A stretch of DNA of 64,000 nucleotides from Bimastos eiseni (GCA_959347315.1 OY365819.1:18701119-18765118); one strand, 5' to 3'; numbered from the stretch's first letter, positions 1 through 10,570 are shown. The notes: generated from the sequence alone by a model not told the origin. Program-made: numbers and translations.

Positions 1-1345
1 ACAACAGGACAGGCAGGCATGAATGCATACAGATCACAGACAGATATATACACAAATAGACAGACAGACAGACAGACTGGTCGATTGATCGGTCGATTGA
101 TTGGTTGACTGACTGACTGACTGACTGACTGACTGACTGACTGACTGACTGACTGACTGACTGACTGACTCACTCACTCACTCACTCACTCACTCACTCA
201 CTCACTCACTCACTCACTCACTCACTCACTCACTCACTCACTCACTCACTCACTCACTCACTCACTCACTCACTCACTCACTCACTCACTCACTCACTCA
301 CTCACTCACTCACTCACTCACTCACTCACTCACTCACTCACTCACTCACTCACTCACTCACTCACTCACTCACTCACTCACTCACTCACTCACTCACTCA
401 CTCACTCACTCACTCACTCACTCACTCACTCACTCACTCACTCACTCACTCACTCACTCACTCACTCACTCACTCACTCACTCACTCACTCACTCACTCA
501 CTCACTCACTCACTCACTCACTCACTCACTCACTCACTCACTCACTCACTCACTCACTCACTCACTCACTCACTCACTCACTCACTCACTCACTCACTCA
601 CTCACTCACTCACTCACTCACTCACTCACTCACTCACTCACTCACTCACTCACTCACTCACTCACTCACTCACTCACTCACTCACTCACTCACTCACTCA
701 CAATCTCACAATCTCACAATCTCACAATCTCACAATCTCACAATCTCACAATCTCACAATCTCACAATCTCACAATCTCACAATCTCACAATCTCACAAT
801 CTCACAATCTCACAATCTCACAATCTCACAATCTCACAATCTCACAATCTCACAATCTCACAATCTCACTCACAATCTCACAATCTCACAATCTCACAAT
901 CTCACAATCTCACAATCTCACAATCTCACAATCTCACAATCTCACAATCTCACAATCTCACAATCTCACTCACAATCTCACAATCTCACAATCTCACTCA
1001 CAATCTCACAATCTCACTCACAATCTCACAATCTCACTCACAATCTCACTCACTCACAATCTCACTCACTCACAATCTCACTCACTCACAATCTCACTCA
1101 CAATCTTACTCACTCACAATCTCACTCACTCACAATCTCACTCACAATCTCACAATCTCACTCACAATCTCACAATCTCACTCACAATCTCACTCACAAT
1201 CTCACTCACAATCTCACAATCTCACTCACAATCTCACAATCTCACAATCTCACTCACAATCTCACAATCTCACTCACAATCTCACAATCTTACTCACAAT
1301 CTCACAATCTCACACTCTCACTCACCATCTCACAATCTCACTCAC
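1..1345. repeat. Large compound microsatellite: (GACT)n, (CACT)n, (CACAATCT)n
   Basis: The window opens in degenerate CAGA/GATT repeats and passes into (GACT)n at about 107-170. About 530 bp of apparently uninterrupted (CACT)n follow (171-700). Then an octamer array built on CACAATCT, increasingly mixed with CACT units, runs to about 1345. The units grade into one another, as expected of replication-slippage expansion. No coding potential. Confidence 0.97.
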
Positions 1346-1644
1346 ACTCTCACTCACAGATTCGCTACAACCTCACTGATGACCACACTCACAATCTCAC
1401 TGACTTATATTTTATGACTGACGGATGGGGAGCGAGAAGGCTCACTTAATTTAGACTATAAATATATATAATATATATACAATTATATATATATATATAC
1501 ATGTAATGAGTATAGAAATAAATATGAGTATGCTACTGTAGGTCTATATATTTGAGACATCTAATGCCTGTATAAATGTCATGTAGGCCTATAGGTCTGC
1601 ATCTCATGGATTCTTCAAGCGGTCTTTCTATTCTTAGACTATAT

Positions 1645-1645
<1 letters not shown>

Positions 1646-1711
<66 letters not shown>
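1646..1711. repeat. (TA)n microsatellite
   Basis: Pure TA dinucleotide run of about 65 bp. The open frame over it (Tyr-Ile repeats) is an artefact. A shorter TA-rich tract lies at about 1458-1500. Confidence 0.95.
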
Positions 1712-1714
<3 letters not shown>

Positions 1715-1849
1715 TAACCAGAATATCTGTAAAAATGCTGTATGAGTGCTATAGATATTTACAGTATATGAGACATTGGTTTTTTATATATAAGTAATAT
1801 TCTTTCATTTCTGTAAAGCTTTATCCATGCTGTAGGCTTACCACTTAAA

Positions 1850-2571
1850 CAGTTGGCGCGTTTACCTATAGGCGCACTAGGCGTGCGCCTAGGACCCTCA
1901 AATCTCAGAGAGCCCCCGAATGATGAAAATATTAAATATAAAATAACGCCTCAGAGGCCCCAAAATGAATGAAAACATTTCATACAAAATAACAATCGGG
2001 GTCTCCCTAATGATTAAAATATTAAATACAATATAACGTCTCAGAGGCCACCAAATGAATGAGAAAAGTTCGTACAAAATAACATCTCAGAGACCCCAAA
2101 TAAACGAAAACTATCAAACAAAATAACATGTCTCACGTTTTGAAATATTTTAAATATAATAATTTATATTCTCTATTTTGGCAGCTGAGCATTCGCATGA
2201 CAATTAAGTGTTGGGTGGTAATTCACAATTGCTTTTTTAATGTGAATATCAATCGGTTCGATTAGCTGTTGTATAAGAGCGATCGAGGACTGCGTATTTT
2301 GAGCGTATTCGCCACCAGAAGCTGCATGGCTCACTGTTTTATTGAGGGAATTTTTTTTTATTAATTAAGTTGCGTATTTCGATATTTGATGTGATGACGT
2401 GACATCACATATCTCAGACTCCATCCCCTTCGTCACAAATCGCCACAGATGTATGACCCCTCCAATGGGTGCGTGACGTCATTTACAGACGGCCATCAAA
2501 CTCAGTATATAAATTCAGAGGGCCCAAAAATGTTTGCGCCTAGGGTCCCGTTTTCTGTAAACGCGCCTCTG
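1850..2571. mobile_element. Decayed hAT-like non-autonomous transposon
   Basis: The left end reads CAGTTGGCGCGTTTAC. The right end, reverse-complemented, reads CAGAGGCGCGTTTAC, giving inverted termini of the CAG...CTG type typical of hAT elements. The flanking octamers (CACTTAAA and CATTTTAG) agree at only 5 of 8 positions, so the target duplication is degraded or wrong. Inside, about 1902-2130 is five degenerate copies of a roughly 46-bp AT-rich unit beginning CTCAGAG. No transposase frame is visible. Assignment to hAT is inference from termini and length class. Confidence 0.55.
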
Positions 2572-3099
2572 CATTTTAGTTAAACAACACAACAATTTTC
2601 TCCCATCAAAAAGCAACTATCGATTAATCCTCTGATCATTAGGCCTAGGCCTAGGCCTATATAAAAATAGTCACTAGTTTTATTGTTCATATCCAGCTTC
2701 TTTTATTGTTCACTGTCACTGCGTTTTTATCAGATTGGGTGACTTTCGAAATAAATGAATATATTGAAATGCTCGAAATGATCTTTTATAGATGACATAA
2801 TAATGATATTATTTGCATTTAGGCCTAAAGAATTTATGAGCATTTCAGAGCACGCGTTAGACTAGGCCTAGATGTCCAATATTACTGGACATGCAAAATA
2901 TATAAGGGCAGAATTTCCTTGTAGTTAATTTTTTTAAAGAGATGACAATGAAGTAATGACCGCATGAAGGACGGCAACTACGACGTTTCAAAAGATTAAA
3001 AGATTTTATATCAATCACTGAAGTAGGCCTAATTGTAGAATAACGCAACATATTTTGTTCGATCGTCGAGGCTAAAGCAACTCAATGGAGCCTTGTTAT

Positions 3100-3170
3100 A
3101 TTCTAAGTCTTTGGTCACGTGTCCAGTGTTCCATTACTTCCCGTTCTTTCTTTCAGTGAGACCTAGCATC
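3100..3170 (+). promoter_or_regulatory. RPL7A core promoter: E-box and TOP-like pyrimidine tract
   Basis: A palindromic E-box CACGTG lies at 3116-3121. A pyrimidine tract CTTCCCGTTCTTTCTTTC follows at 3137-3154, ending about 16 bases before the start codon. Vertebrate and invertebrate ribosomal protein mRNAs usually begin at a C within such a 5' terminal oligopyrimidine tract, which gives mTOR-linked translational control. The exact start base cannot be read from sequence. Confidence 0.6.
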
Positions 3171-6100
3171 ATGGTGAGTGGGTTGAGTTCATGTCTGGAG
3201 GCTGGTAATTAAAATCCAATGCAATCCTCTAAGTTTTCATTTTAAAATGATATGTAGATATCGACCAGTAAACTCGCCTTTATCGATCGATTGAAATTGT
3301 CCAGTTTTGTGTGTTTTTCTATTTCAAAACAAATGTTTTCGGTTGTGCTCACTGTGTCCCAATTCACGATCACGCCTTACATGTTTACACGTTCTTAAAA
3401 TGAACGTTGCCTTACGGTTATTTCCGAGATTGCACACGCAATCTCGGAAAGACTTAATTTAGACTTAATTTAGCTAAATTAAGTCTTAACCAAGTTTTGC
3501 GTTAATGTAGGTTTCTGGATTTTTAAGGTTTTTGTAACATATCTGTTCTACGTAAGGTTTGTCTAAAACTTTGAAGGGCTCTTAGCTTCCACCTTTTAGC
3601 AATATCCACGCTATTTTTGCTTTCATGTATTTGGCACGGTAGAAATTTGATACCACTCTATCAAAACTTTACAACAGACTGGAAACTGAACGGCATATTT
3701 AATTTACCTGAAGTCACAGCCAACTCGATCGGAACCAATTTGGCTAGTTGTCTATGAATACTTCAATCATGATGAGGAAATGTTATGGTCTTGCAAATGA
3801 ACTTGGGTTAAGTTTTACTGTCGACAAGTCTTTTATTGAATTGTATTTAATATGTTTATATAGAATGTTCTGCTGCATTTCAGGTTAAAGTCAAGAAGGG
3901 TAAGAAGAAAGTAGCGCCAGCTCCTCTGGCCACCAAGAAGGTAGAGGTTAAGAAAGTTAACCCCCTGTTCGAGAAGAAGTCAAAGAATTTTGGAATTGGT
4001 ATGTGCAAATTTATGTTTCTATCTCAATGTGCACGTATACTGAACTACAAGTTGGCAGCAAACACTTTTTATTTATGAATTTATCTAAAGTCAAGTAAAA
4101 TTTCAAGTTACATTGCATTTTGATGGACTTTGAGGCGTTGACTGACAATATCCACTTGTATCACTGGGTTGCCTATGGTATCTGAAATGCATAATTGAGC
4201 AATGCTTGCTTTAATATATGCACTACATTCATCAAACAAAGTTGTGCGATAGGTGTCACAGAAAGTTTATGCCCCGTTCCATTCTTGTTGATAAAAGTTG
4301 CAAGTGGGCAGATCATTCTTATACCGAAACCAGCTGGAATTGACCTGCTCGAGTCTTTGGACAATACGAGCACTCTATATTGTTTTTGACTGATCATGGA
4401 ATAGTTTGATATTACACCGTCATGCAATGGGTGTGGGTAAAATGCGAACCGTTTGCAAACTTGTTTTTGATTGGCTGCCAAAAGTCACGTGACCGGTTCG
4501 CGTCTATGGTTGCCATTTATATATTATTCATGCGGCCAAAAGTTTTAGGCAATTATCTGTAAACAATACTATCTATGACCCTGAACCCTATCTATTAACT
4601 ACACTAATCCTAACCCTAACCGACCCTCATGATGCCAACCCTGACCCTAACTGACCCTCACGATGCCTTAGCCAGATCTGTTCGCGCCTATTGTTCGCAT
4701 TTCTTTCACGTTGTGCCGGTTCGCGGTTCGCATTTTACCAACACCCTCATTCAATGCTAATTCTGTAAGACTCGATTCTTGCGACATTCTGATATATTTA
4801 CTGGTGTTTTTGTTGCTGTTAATCCATACCACAAGTGAAGTAGGGTTTATTGAGATGCATGGACAATGTAATAACCTGTAGAATAATCTCGAGCCAGGTT
4901 TCAGTGAATTTTAATAGCGAACGAACCTTTATAATTTGGTTCAGTGTATAATTTTGTCAAATTTTGGAAAAATTTCAACATGGTTAGTTTTTAGAAACAG
5001 ATGTTGTTTTTTGCCTGCACATTGAAATGGTCTTGGATGGTAATAGTAAGTACAAAAGAGGGGCACAAAATTGTTATTATATGGACATTTAATTTCATAG
5101 TGAGTGGTCAACTATAGCTAAAGCCCGGTGCTGGGATAAAGGAGTTAGAAGTAGAATAAATCTGTCAGCGGAGCAATGGAGTGGCTTACAAATCAGCTCG
5201 ACGAGATATTAAGGTGTTTTCTCAACTAAGGAAGACTCTTGTATTTGATTTGAAGTAACCCTGGAGCCAGTGTTGATTATCGATAATGTATTTGGCAATA
5301 TGTGAGTGTCAATTAGCATTTATAACCAATTAAATTGGGGTATATATTGTTTGGAAGCAGGGAATCTGAATTGCATGCCTATCGTGTTTATCAGGACAGG
5401 ATATCCAGCCAAAGCGTGATCTGTCGCGTTTTGTCAGATGGCCAAAGAATGTTCGTCTTCAACGTCAGAAGGCCGTTCTCTACAAGCGACTCAAGGTTCC
5501 ACCATCAATCAACCAGTTCACCCAGGCCCTGGACAGACAGACAGGTTGAACGATTTACTATATACTATGAAATCATTTTAAACTGTCGTGTAATGACAAA
5601 ACTAGGAGAGAAAAAATTATTCGACCTTGTGCTGTGATGAATAATGTTAATTCTGACAATCGTGTTGAATAAAATCATACGAGCTTTTTAATTCTGAGCA
5701 CATGTTCAGTTGTTAAATGCTATTTATCTAATGACTTGTTGTGAATAAATGACTTTGATTCAAAAAGGTTATTTGCTCAAATTTAAATAAATTAAAGAAT
5801 TTTCTGACTATTTAGTACTGGGTAAATGATGCAGCTTGCCATTCAAGCTTTTAGCCCTTTAATGGCCAGCATTGTTGATGATGACTTATGTTTTATACTT
5901 GCTTATCATTGAAGGGTTAATGCTAATGTTTTGTGCAGAAATTATTTAAAAATAGTCTGCACTTCTTTTAATCACTAGTTAATGCAGGCACAACTTTTCG
6001 AGATGACTAACCTAATGTGGTACATCTTCATAGATGCGAGTTTACAGATATTTTCAGAAAGTTTAACACAGACTGTCGATCCTACTAACCGATTTTGCAA

Positions 6101-9100
6101 TGATGATTATTTCAAGCTCTGACAAGCGATGTTGATTACAAATTATACGAGCTTTTTAATTCTGAGCAAGGCACTTAGTTATATATAACTTTAAGATTTT
6201 AATTACCTTCTAAGGAAATGCTGCAGCTGTTCATGAATTAAGAAAATTGTGACCAATTTGTGTTGACATGTTTAGTAGTCTTGTAGTAAGTAATTAAATT
6301 AATGATTTAATGCAGATACTTAGCCATCCACCTGTCCTTTGGATTAGCCATCCACCTGTCCTTTGGATTAGCCATCCACCTGTCCTTTGGTTGGGTGGAA
6401 ATTATTATGAAGGTGATGGTATAGGTTACAGTAAGAAACTCCGTTTGTCAATATTGACAAATGGTTTGTGTTAAATGGGATCCATCATCTTAAGTCAATG
6501 CGTTTGTTGTCTGTATCGTTGTATGTACAAACTGTTAAAAATGCGGTCAAACCCATACATAGGTTGTTCTATGTAGGGTAGGGGCCATGCCACTGTACTT
6601 GAAAACACGACTTTGTTAGTTTGCGACTTAGAACAAAGTCGACTACTTTTTTACATGTTACTCTTTATTTCTGGCTGATTGTGTGATGTAGCGGTGTGCA
6701 GTTGTGGTTTAGAAGCCTCTTTAAAATCTTAAGCTGATTTCTGGTGAATTTCTGTAGCCACCCAGCTGTTTCGTCTGATGGAAAAGTACCGGCCAGAGAC
6801 ATACCAGGAGAAGATGAGGCGACTAAAGTCCCGTGCTGAGGAGCGTGTCAAGGGCAAGGAAGATGTTCCGACCAAGCGTCCACCTGTTGTGAGGTCTGGC
6901 ATCAACACCATAACGTCTCTGATTGAACAGAAAAAGGCCCAGCTGGTTGCCATTGCTAGTGATGTTGAGCCAATTGAGGTAATCTTCCATTTTCGCTACT
7001 GACGGTTCTGAGTTTTGCCATTTATCTTAACTGAATAAGTTTTGTTTGCTGTGATGAATGTATTTCTTCCCTTACTCTGAACACTCAGGTGGATCAATTT
7101 ACATTTGAATTCTGAGCGAACAAAAACTTATTTTCACCAGTATATTATTTAATTTATTTTGATGTGGTTATATAATTTAAAGCATAACAACCAAATAGTT
7201 CTTCTGGTAAAATTATTATTTTTATTAGTTATTAATTTAAGCTCTTATTGAAATTTTTACTTTGTGTATTGATGATTAAGCTGGAAATTATTTAAAAAGA
7301 TACATTTCCTAAAGAACACAGGAGGCATCACTTTCAATGTTTATATGAGAGTTATGCAAGATGGGGACGACTTAAATTGTGTAAAAGATACAGTGGCGAT
7401 GGTGGCCATTTCATGTTACTCAATGAAGTTTTGTTTGCAGTGATGAATAAACTTCTTCCCTTACTCTGAACAATCAGGTTGAAAAATTTACATTTGAATT
7501 CTGAGCAAACAAAAACATCTACTGTTATCGTGGGGATAGAAATACAAGTGCTGTAATTACCCCTGTAATGGTTATAACTTTACCTGGTGCTGCAATGAAA
7601 AATCACTGAGGTAAACTAAATCTGCACACGATGTCAAGTCATCATGCTGTATAATTGTTATCCTTGAATTTCAAATCTTTTCAACTTCATTTAAATATAT
7701 ATATAAACTTCATATTTATACAGAACAATTTAAAGTATGTGTCTTGTTATATATTTTTTAATGGGACTGGGTATGGGAACAGACTTGATGTGTCAACCAA
7801 AATGTCAACATTTTGCAGTGTGTCACTACAGCTAACTGTAACTGTCTAAATATTAAGCTGTACTTATTGTTGTAACAAGCTCTGTTTTTGCTTGCATGAT
7901 ATGTGAATAAATGAAAATTGATTGATTGAATAAATTAAAACCTTCAGAAATTGAATTTTATTCTCATGATTTGATGTGAGTTTATTGAACATATTTGATG
8001 CCTGTTTCAGATCGTGTTGTTCCTGCCTGCGTTGTGCAGAAAGATGGGTGTTCCTTACTGCATTGTCAAGAACAAGTCTCGCTTGGGCCGCGTTGTTCAC
8101 CGCAAAACCGTCACATGCTTGGCTTTCACACAAGTTAACCCGTGAGTGTAGAAGCTATGAACTTTATTACATATCCATGCACTTGTAAAATTCTTCAATC
8201 TGTTTTGTATGTTTGGCAATGGGTTCTGCTAATTGAATCAGTTGTAAGCCAGCCTTAAACAGCACAATATAAACAGATATTTTGAATAGTCTGTACAAGT
8301 TTCTAACTCAATGGTTTATGTTGGGGGAGTGCGTATAAAATATATTGCCTTGCCTTATAGCCCAGTTTTGCTTTGAGCTCGACCAGTATGCTGCTTTAGG
8401 CCAAAATTCTCTGAATGCGTCTGGTTATATGACCAATGCGCCTGATTTGCATGTAGCACAGCCTTCAGACGTTGTGAGTGTAAATGGCAATTGTAATTTT
8501 ATTGAATGTCAGCAAAGTGTGCAACTGAAAAGTCCTTTTTGTAAAAATTGTTGTATTGCCAGTGTATTACACTTTTCAGACTGAGAGAAATTGTTTAGCT
8601 ATATAATTTTGTTTCTAATGTCAGATCTTTATTGACCTATTCATTATTTGCAATTATTGCTTTCAGAGAAGACAAGACTGCACTGACCAAGTTGGTTGAA
8701 GCTGTGAAAACCAATTTCAATGAACGTGGTGAAGAGGTAAGGGTCTTCCAAATGCTGCTTGTCTGTTTTTATCAATTATTTGACTAATTATCTGTAGCAT
8801 GATTATCAATTGGTTTCATGTGCTTGTCTAGGCAGAAACTTCATTATGTTGTGTGTAGGTTATTTAAATATGAAGACTGTTATGATGTTTACATTTTTGA
8901 ATTTCTTCAACTGAATAATTCTGAGGAAGACATGAATATTCTGAACAGTCTAAAGTCAGTTATGTGACTTCTTAAAGGTTTTTTAGGCGGGGTAAGAGTT
9001 TTAAATGAATTATAGGAATAGTTCAATATGAAGATTATTGCGACCAATCTGCACAAAACAAATAGTAAGTCTAGATCAAAGTGCAACTGGTTTTGTGCAG

Positions 9101-9615
9101 ATAAGTCACAATTGATTTACAGCTAGAATTTGTGTAAACCATGTCATGTTAGTTTCTTGACATCTGACACATTTTGAAGTGTAAATTGAAGTTTCATATG
9201 AAATTTGTTTAACTGTTTCACATGAAAAAATAAAAATTAACTCTTATCTGAAATATATGTGCCAGTCAAGTTCTGAAATATTATGCTCTTGGCAAATTAA
9301 TGGCTGTCCTGAAATTAAAACTTTAGAATTTCTTCATCTGAGCTTAACTAAAGACAGCTGATTTTCCTTAGGAGTTTGTGCATGAACGTATTTCCAGACA
9401 CATTTGTTTCTCAATGTTTGTTTTAAATTAGCAATTTTTTTAGTCTTGCTGTTGAGTGTGATATGGATTGACGTGGATTCTAATTCGTCAATGGTTTGCT
9501 CTTGATACAGATTCGCAAGCACTGGGGTGGTGGTGTCATGGGTCAGAAGTCTCAGGCCCGTATCACCAAGCTGGAGAAGGCGAAGGCCAAGGAGCTGGCC
9601 CAGAAAACTGGTTAA
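3171..9615 (+). CDS. RPL7A: 60S ribosomal protein L7a (eL8), seven coding exons
   Basis: Component of the large ribosomal subunit (eL8, L7Ae/L30e fold); host gene of the snoRNAs below. Coding exons: 3171-3173, 3884-3998, 5395-5544, 6758-6978, 8011-8141, 8667-8736, 9511-9615. They sum to 795 bases, or 264 residues plus TAA; human is about 266. All introns are GT-AG; the exon 3 donor (GTTGAA) is weak. The start codon sits alone in exon 1, with intron 1 directly after ATG, a common arrangement in ribosomal protein genes. Recognisable family blocks are [87 protein letters not shown] and [15 protein letters not shown]. Reading phase is kept across every junction, so the gene looks intact. The family identity is from recognition of these blocks, not a search. 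Confidence 0.97.
3421..3486. repeat. Two adjacent perfect inverted repeats in RPL7A intron 1
   Basis: First is a 13-bp stem, TTTCCGAGATTGC at 3421-3433 with its exact reverse complement at 3438-3450 around the loop ACAC. Then comes a loopless 26-bp palindrome at 3461-3486 whose half-site is AGACTTAATTTAG. A partial copy of that half-site (GACTTAATTTA) lies at 3451-3461. Both could extrude as cruciforms or fold in RNA. No function is evident. Confidence 0.9.
4429..4746. mobile_element. MITE with 23-bp terminal inverted repeats in RPL7A intron 2
   Basis: The left end GGGTGTGGGTAAAATGCG and the reverse complement of the right end GGGTGTTGGTAAAATGCG agree at 22 of 23 positions over the full TIR, which continues with AACCG. 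Flanks TCATGCAAT (4420-4428) and TCATTCAAT (4747-4755) look like a 9-bp target duplication with one change. GGG-starting ends with about 9-bp duplications suggest a Mutator-like origin, by inference. The interior (about 4580-4675) holds degenerate CCTAACCCTAACC tracts resembling telomeric repeats. Non-coding, about 318 bp. Confidence 0.75.
5628..5702 (+). ncRNA. Box C/D snoRNA, SNORD36-like, copy 1 (intron 3)
   Basis: C box GTGATGA 5634-5640, D' CTGA 5653-5656, C'-like GTGTTGA 5662-5668, D box CTGA 5694-5697, closed by a terminal stem TGTGC (5628-5632) with GCACA (5698-5702). The guide upstream of D, TACGAGCTTTTTAA (5678-5691), is exactly complementary to TTAAAAAGCTCGTA of 18S rRNA as I remember it. 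The fifth-base rule points at the first A of the A-run, the residue corresponding to human Am668, which U36/SNORD36 guides from RPL7A introns in mammals. Intron-encoded, so released by splicing and trimming rather than from its own promoter. Box structure is read directly; the target is by recall. Confidence 0.88.
5855..5916 (+). other. 10-bp inverted repeat in intron 3
   Basis: CCCTTTAATG at 5855-5864 pairs fully (one G-T) with CATTGAAGGG at 5907-5916. The loop contains TGATGATGA, but there is no CTGA D box before the right arm, so it does not meet the box C/D pattern. Recorded as a hairpin of unknown meaning lying between the two SNORD36-like copies. Confidence 0.45.
6095..6169 (+). ncRNA. 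Box C/D snoRNA, SNORD36-like, copy 2 (intron 3)
   Basis: C box ATGATGA 6100-6106, D' CTGA 6119-6122, C'-like ATGTTGA 6129-6135, D box CTGA 6162-6165, short terminal stem TTGC (6095-6098) with GCAA (6166-6169). The D-box guide TACGAGCTTTTTAA (6146-6159) is identical to copy 1, while the D' half and the terminal stem differ. The pattern is an old duplication in which the 18S guide was kept. Same 75-nt length as copy 1. Predicted role: 2'-O-methylation of the 18S A equivalent to human A668. Confidence 0.88.
6321..6391. repeat. 24-bp tandem repeat, three copies (intron 3)
   Basis: The unit begins TAGCCATCCACCTGTCCTTT and continues GGAT. It is repeated nearly perfectly at 6321, 6345 and 6369. Recent local tandem duplication; no coding or RNA structure seen. 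Confidence 0.93.
7041..7124 (+). ncRNA. Box C/D snoRNA, second family, copy 1 (intron 4)
   Basis: C box GTGATGA 7051-7057, D' CTGA 7077-7080, degenerate C' near 7088, D box CTGA 7112-7115. A 9-bp terminal stem TTTGTTTGC (7041-7049) pairs with GCGAACAAA (7116-7124) with one G-T pair. The guide before D', CTTCCCTTAC, is complementary to GTAAGGGAAG, which I recall from a conserved part of 28S rRNA. The guide before D, ACATTTGAA, could pair with TTCAAATGT of invertebrate 18S rRNA. I cannot name the human orthologue; it is not obviously SNORD24, the other snoRNA of mammalian RPL7A. Confidence 0.83.
7430..7513 (+). ncRNA. Box C/D snoRNA, second family, copy 2 (intron 4)
   Basis: C box GTGATGA 7440-7446, D' CTGA 7466-7469, C'-like GGTTGA about 7477-7482, D box CTGA 7501-7504, and a perfect 9-bp terminal stem TTTGTTTGC (7430-7438) with GCAAACAAA (7505-7513). 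Both guide segments (CTTCCCTTACT before D' and ACATTTGAATT before D) are the same as in copy 1 about 390 bp upstream. The spacer sequence has diverged. Conservation of boxes, guides and stem against changed spacers is what selection on a functional snoRNA would leave. Confidence 0.86.
9037..9112 (+). other. Hairpin with 23-bp arms in RPL7A intron 6
   Basis: Arm ATTGCGACCAATCTGCACAA(AAC) at 9037-9059 and its partner at 9090-9112 pair at 20 of 23 positions around a 30-nt loop. The size is in the range of a small hairpin RNA precursor or a tiny fold-back element. No box C/D motifs. Function unknown. Confidence 0.5.
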
Positions 9616-9672
9616 ACAATGAAAATTCCATTACCAGAACTTACTTTGAGAGTTGCCTGTTTTTGGTGTATT

Positions 9673-9678
9673 AATAAA
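9673..9678 (+). terminator. RPL7A polyadenylation signal
   Basis: Canonical AATAAA 58 bases after the TAA stop, followed by a T/GT-rich stretch (TTTTTGATGTCTTTGTTC). It implies a short 3' UTR of under about 90 bases, usual for ribosomal protein mRNAs. Confidence 0.85.
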
Positions 9679-9699
9679 GGTCTTGGCCTTAAAATGAGC

Positions 9700-10530
9700 T
9701 TTTTGATGTCTTTGTTCATTTTGATTATGTGGAGCTCCAATGGGAGATCCAAGTGAACAACGTGGTTGGGGTATGTTAGTTTATAGTGTTTGTTCATCCA
9801 TTAAATAAGGTTTGAGTTGGAGTAAAAAGGACAAATTATAAAAAAACTGCAGAACAAAGGAGCATTGCTTGCCAGCAAATGTGCGTGCATTCATTGTGTG
9901 AATGAGCATTGATAAGAGGAAAAAGTAAGATGTCTGCAGTAGTTCTGTAGGATCTTTATGACCAAATCAAAACCATTCTTATTGTTAAGACGTCAATCAA
10001 TTGAAGTCAATACAATTTTAACATGATAAGAGTCAGTCCTGTCATCAGAGTCTTGACATCTCTGTGATGCTCGGCAATGGGTGTTCCAAAAAGGACATGT
10101 CCCGCCAACTATGGATTCGCTGTTGCACGATGGATAGATAGATGGTGGCATGTTATATTTCTTTTAGCAAATAACAGTTTTATGAGATGACAACTACTTA
10201 ATTAAATAAACAGCAATGAGTAGATTATGTTAAAAATTATGTTAGAAATTAGGAAGCACAGAATGAATGGGGAGAAAGAGGAAAGAAGATGAAAGCAAGA
10301 GTTAATGGATGTTAATTTGTGAATGAGATAATATGTGATTTTGATTAGGTAGGTGTGTTGGGGTTGTGCAAGCGTGATTCATTTCTCTCCGTCCTGTTAT
10401 GTACAGCATGCAAGTCAACACTATTGGACCAATAATTGTTGGTAGAACGTGGTAGGATCTCCAAAAATGGACAGTTTTGTTAAGTATGTGCAAGCCAGGC
10501 TTCGGACTACTAATTTCTCTCGCAGATCAA
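9700..10530. other. Intergenic, no gene seen
   Basis: Unique-looking AT-rich sequence downstream of RPL7A. A short (GATA)-like patch is at about 10132-10146. No long frame with protein-like composition and no recognisable repeat family. Confidence 0.6.
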
Positions 10531-10570
10531 CTTTATTGGTGTCGATGTGATCTGTGCCAGTGCTCGCACT

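Noticed and set aside
1..1345. CRISPR-like array of regular repeats
   Set aside because: No unique spacers; a simple tandem microsatellite in a eukaryotic genome.
5855..5916. snoRNA between the two SNORD36-like copies
   Set aside because: TGATGATGA and a good stem, but no CTGA D box.
8878..8932. Additional box C/D snoRNA in intron 6 (ATGATGT ... CTGA)
   Set aside because: The C box has a mismatch at a key base and no terminal stem can be drawn.
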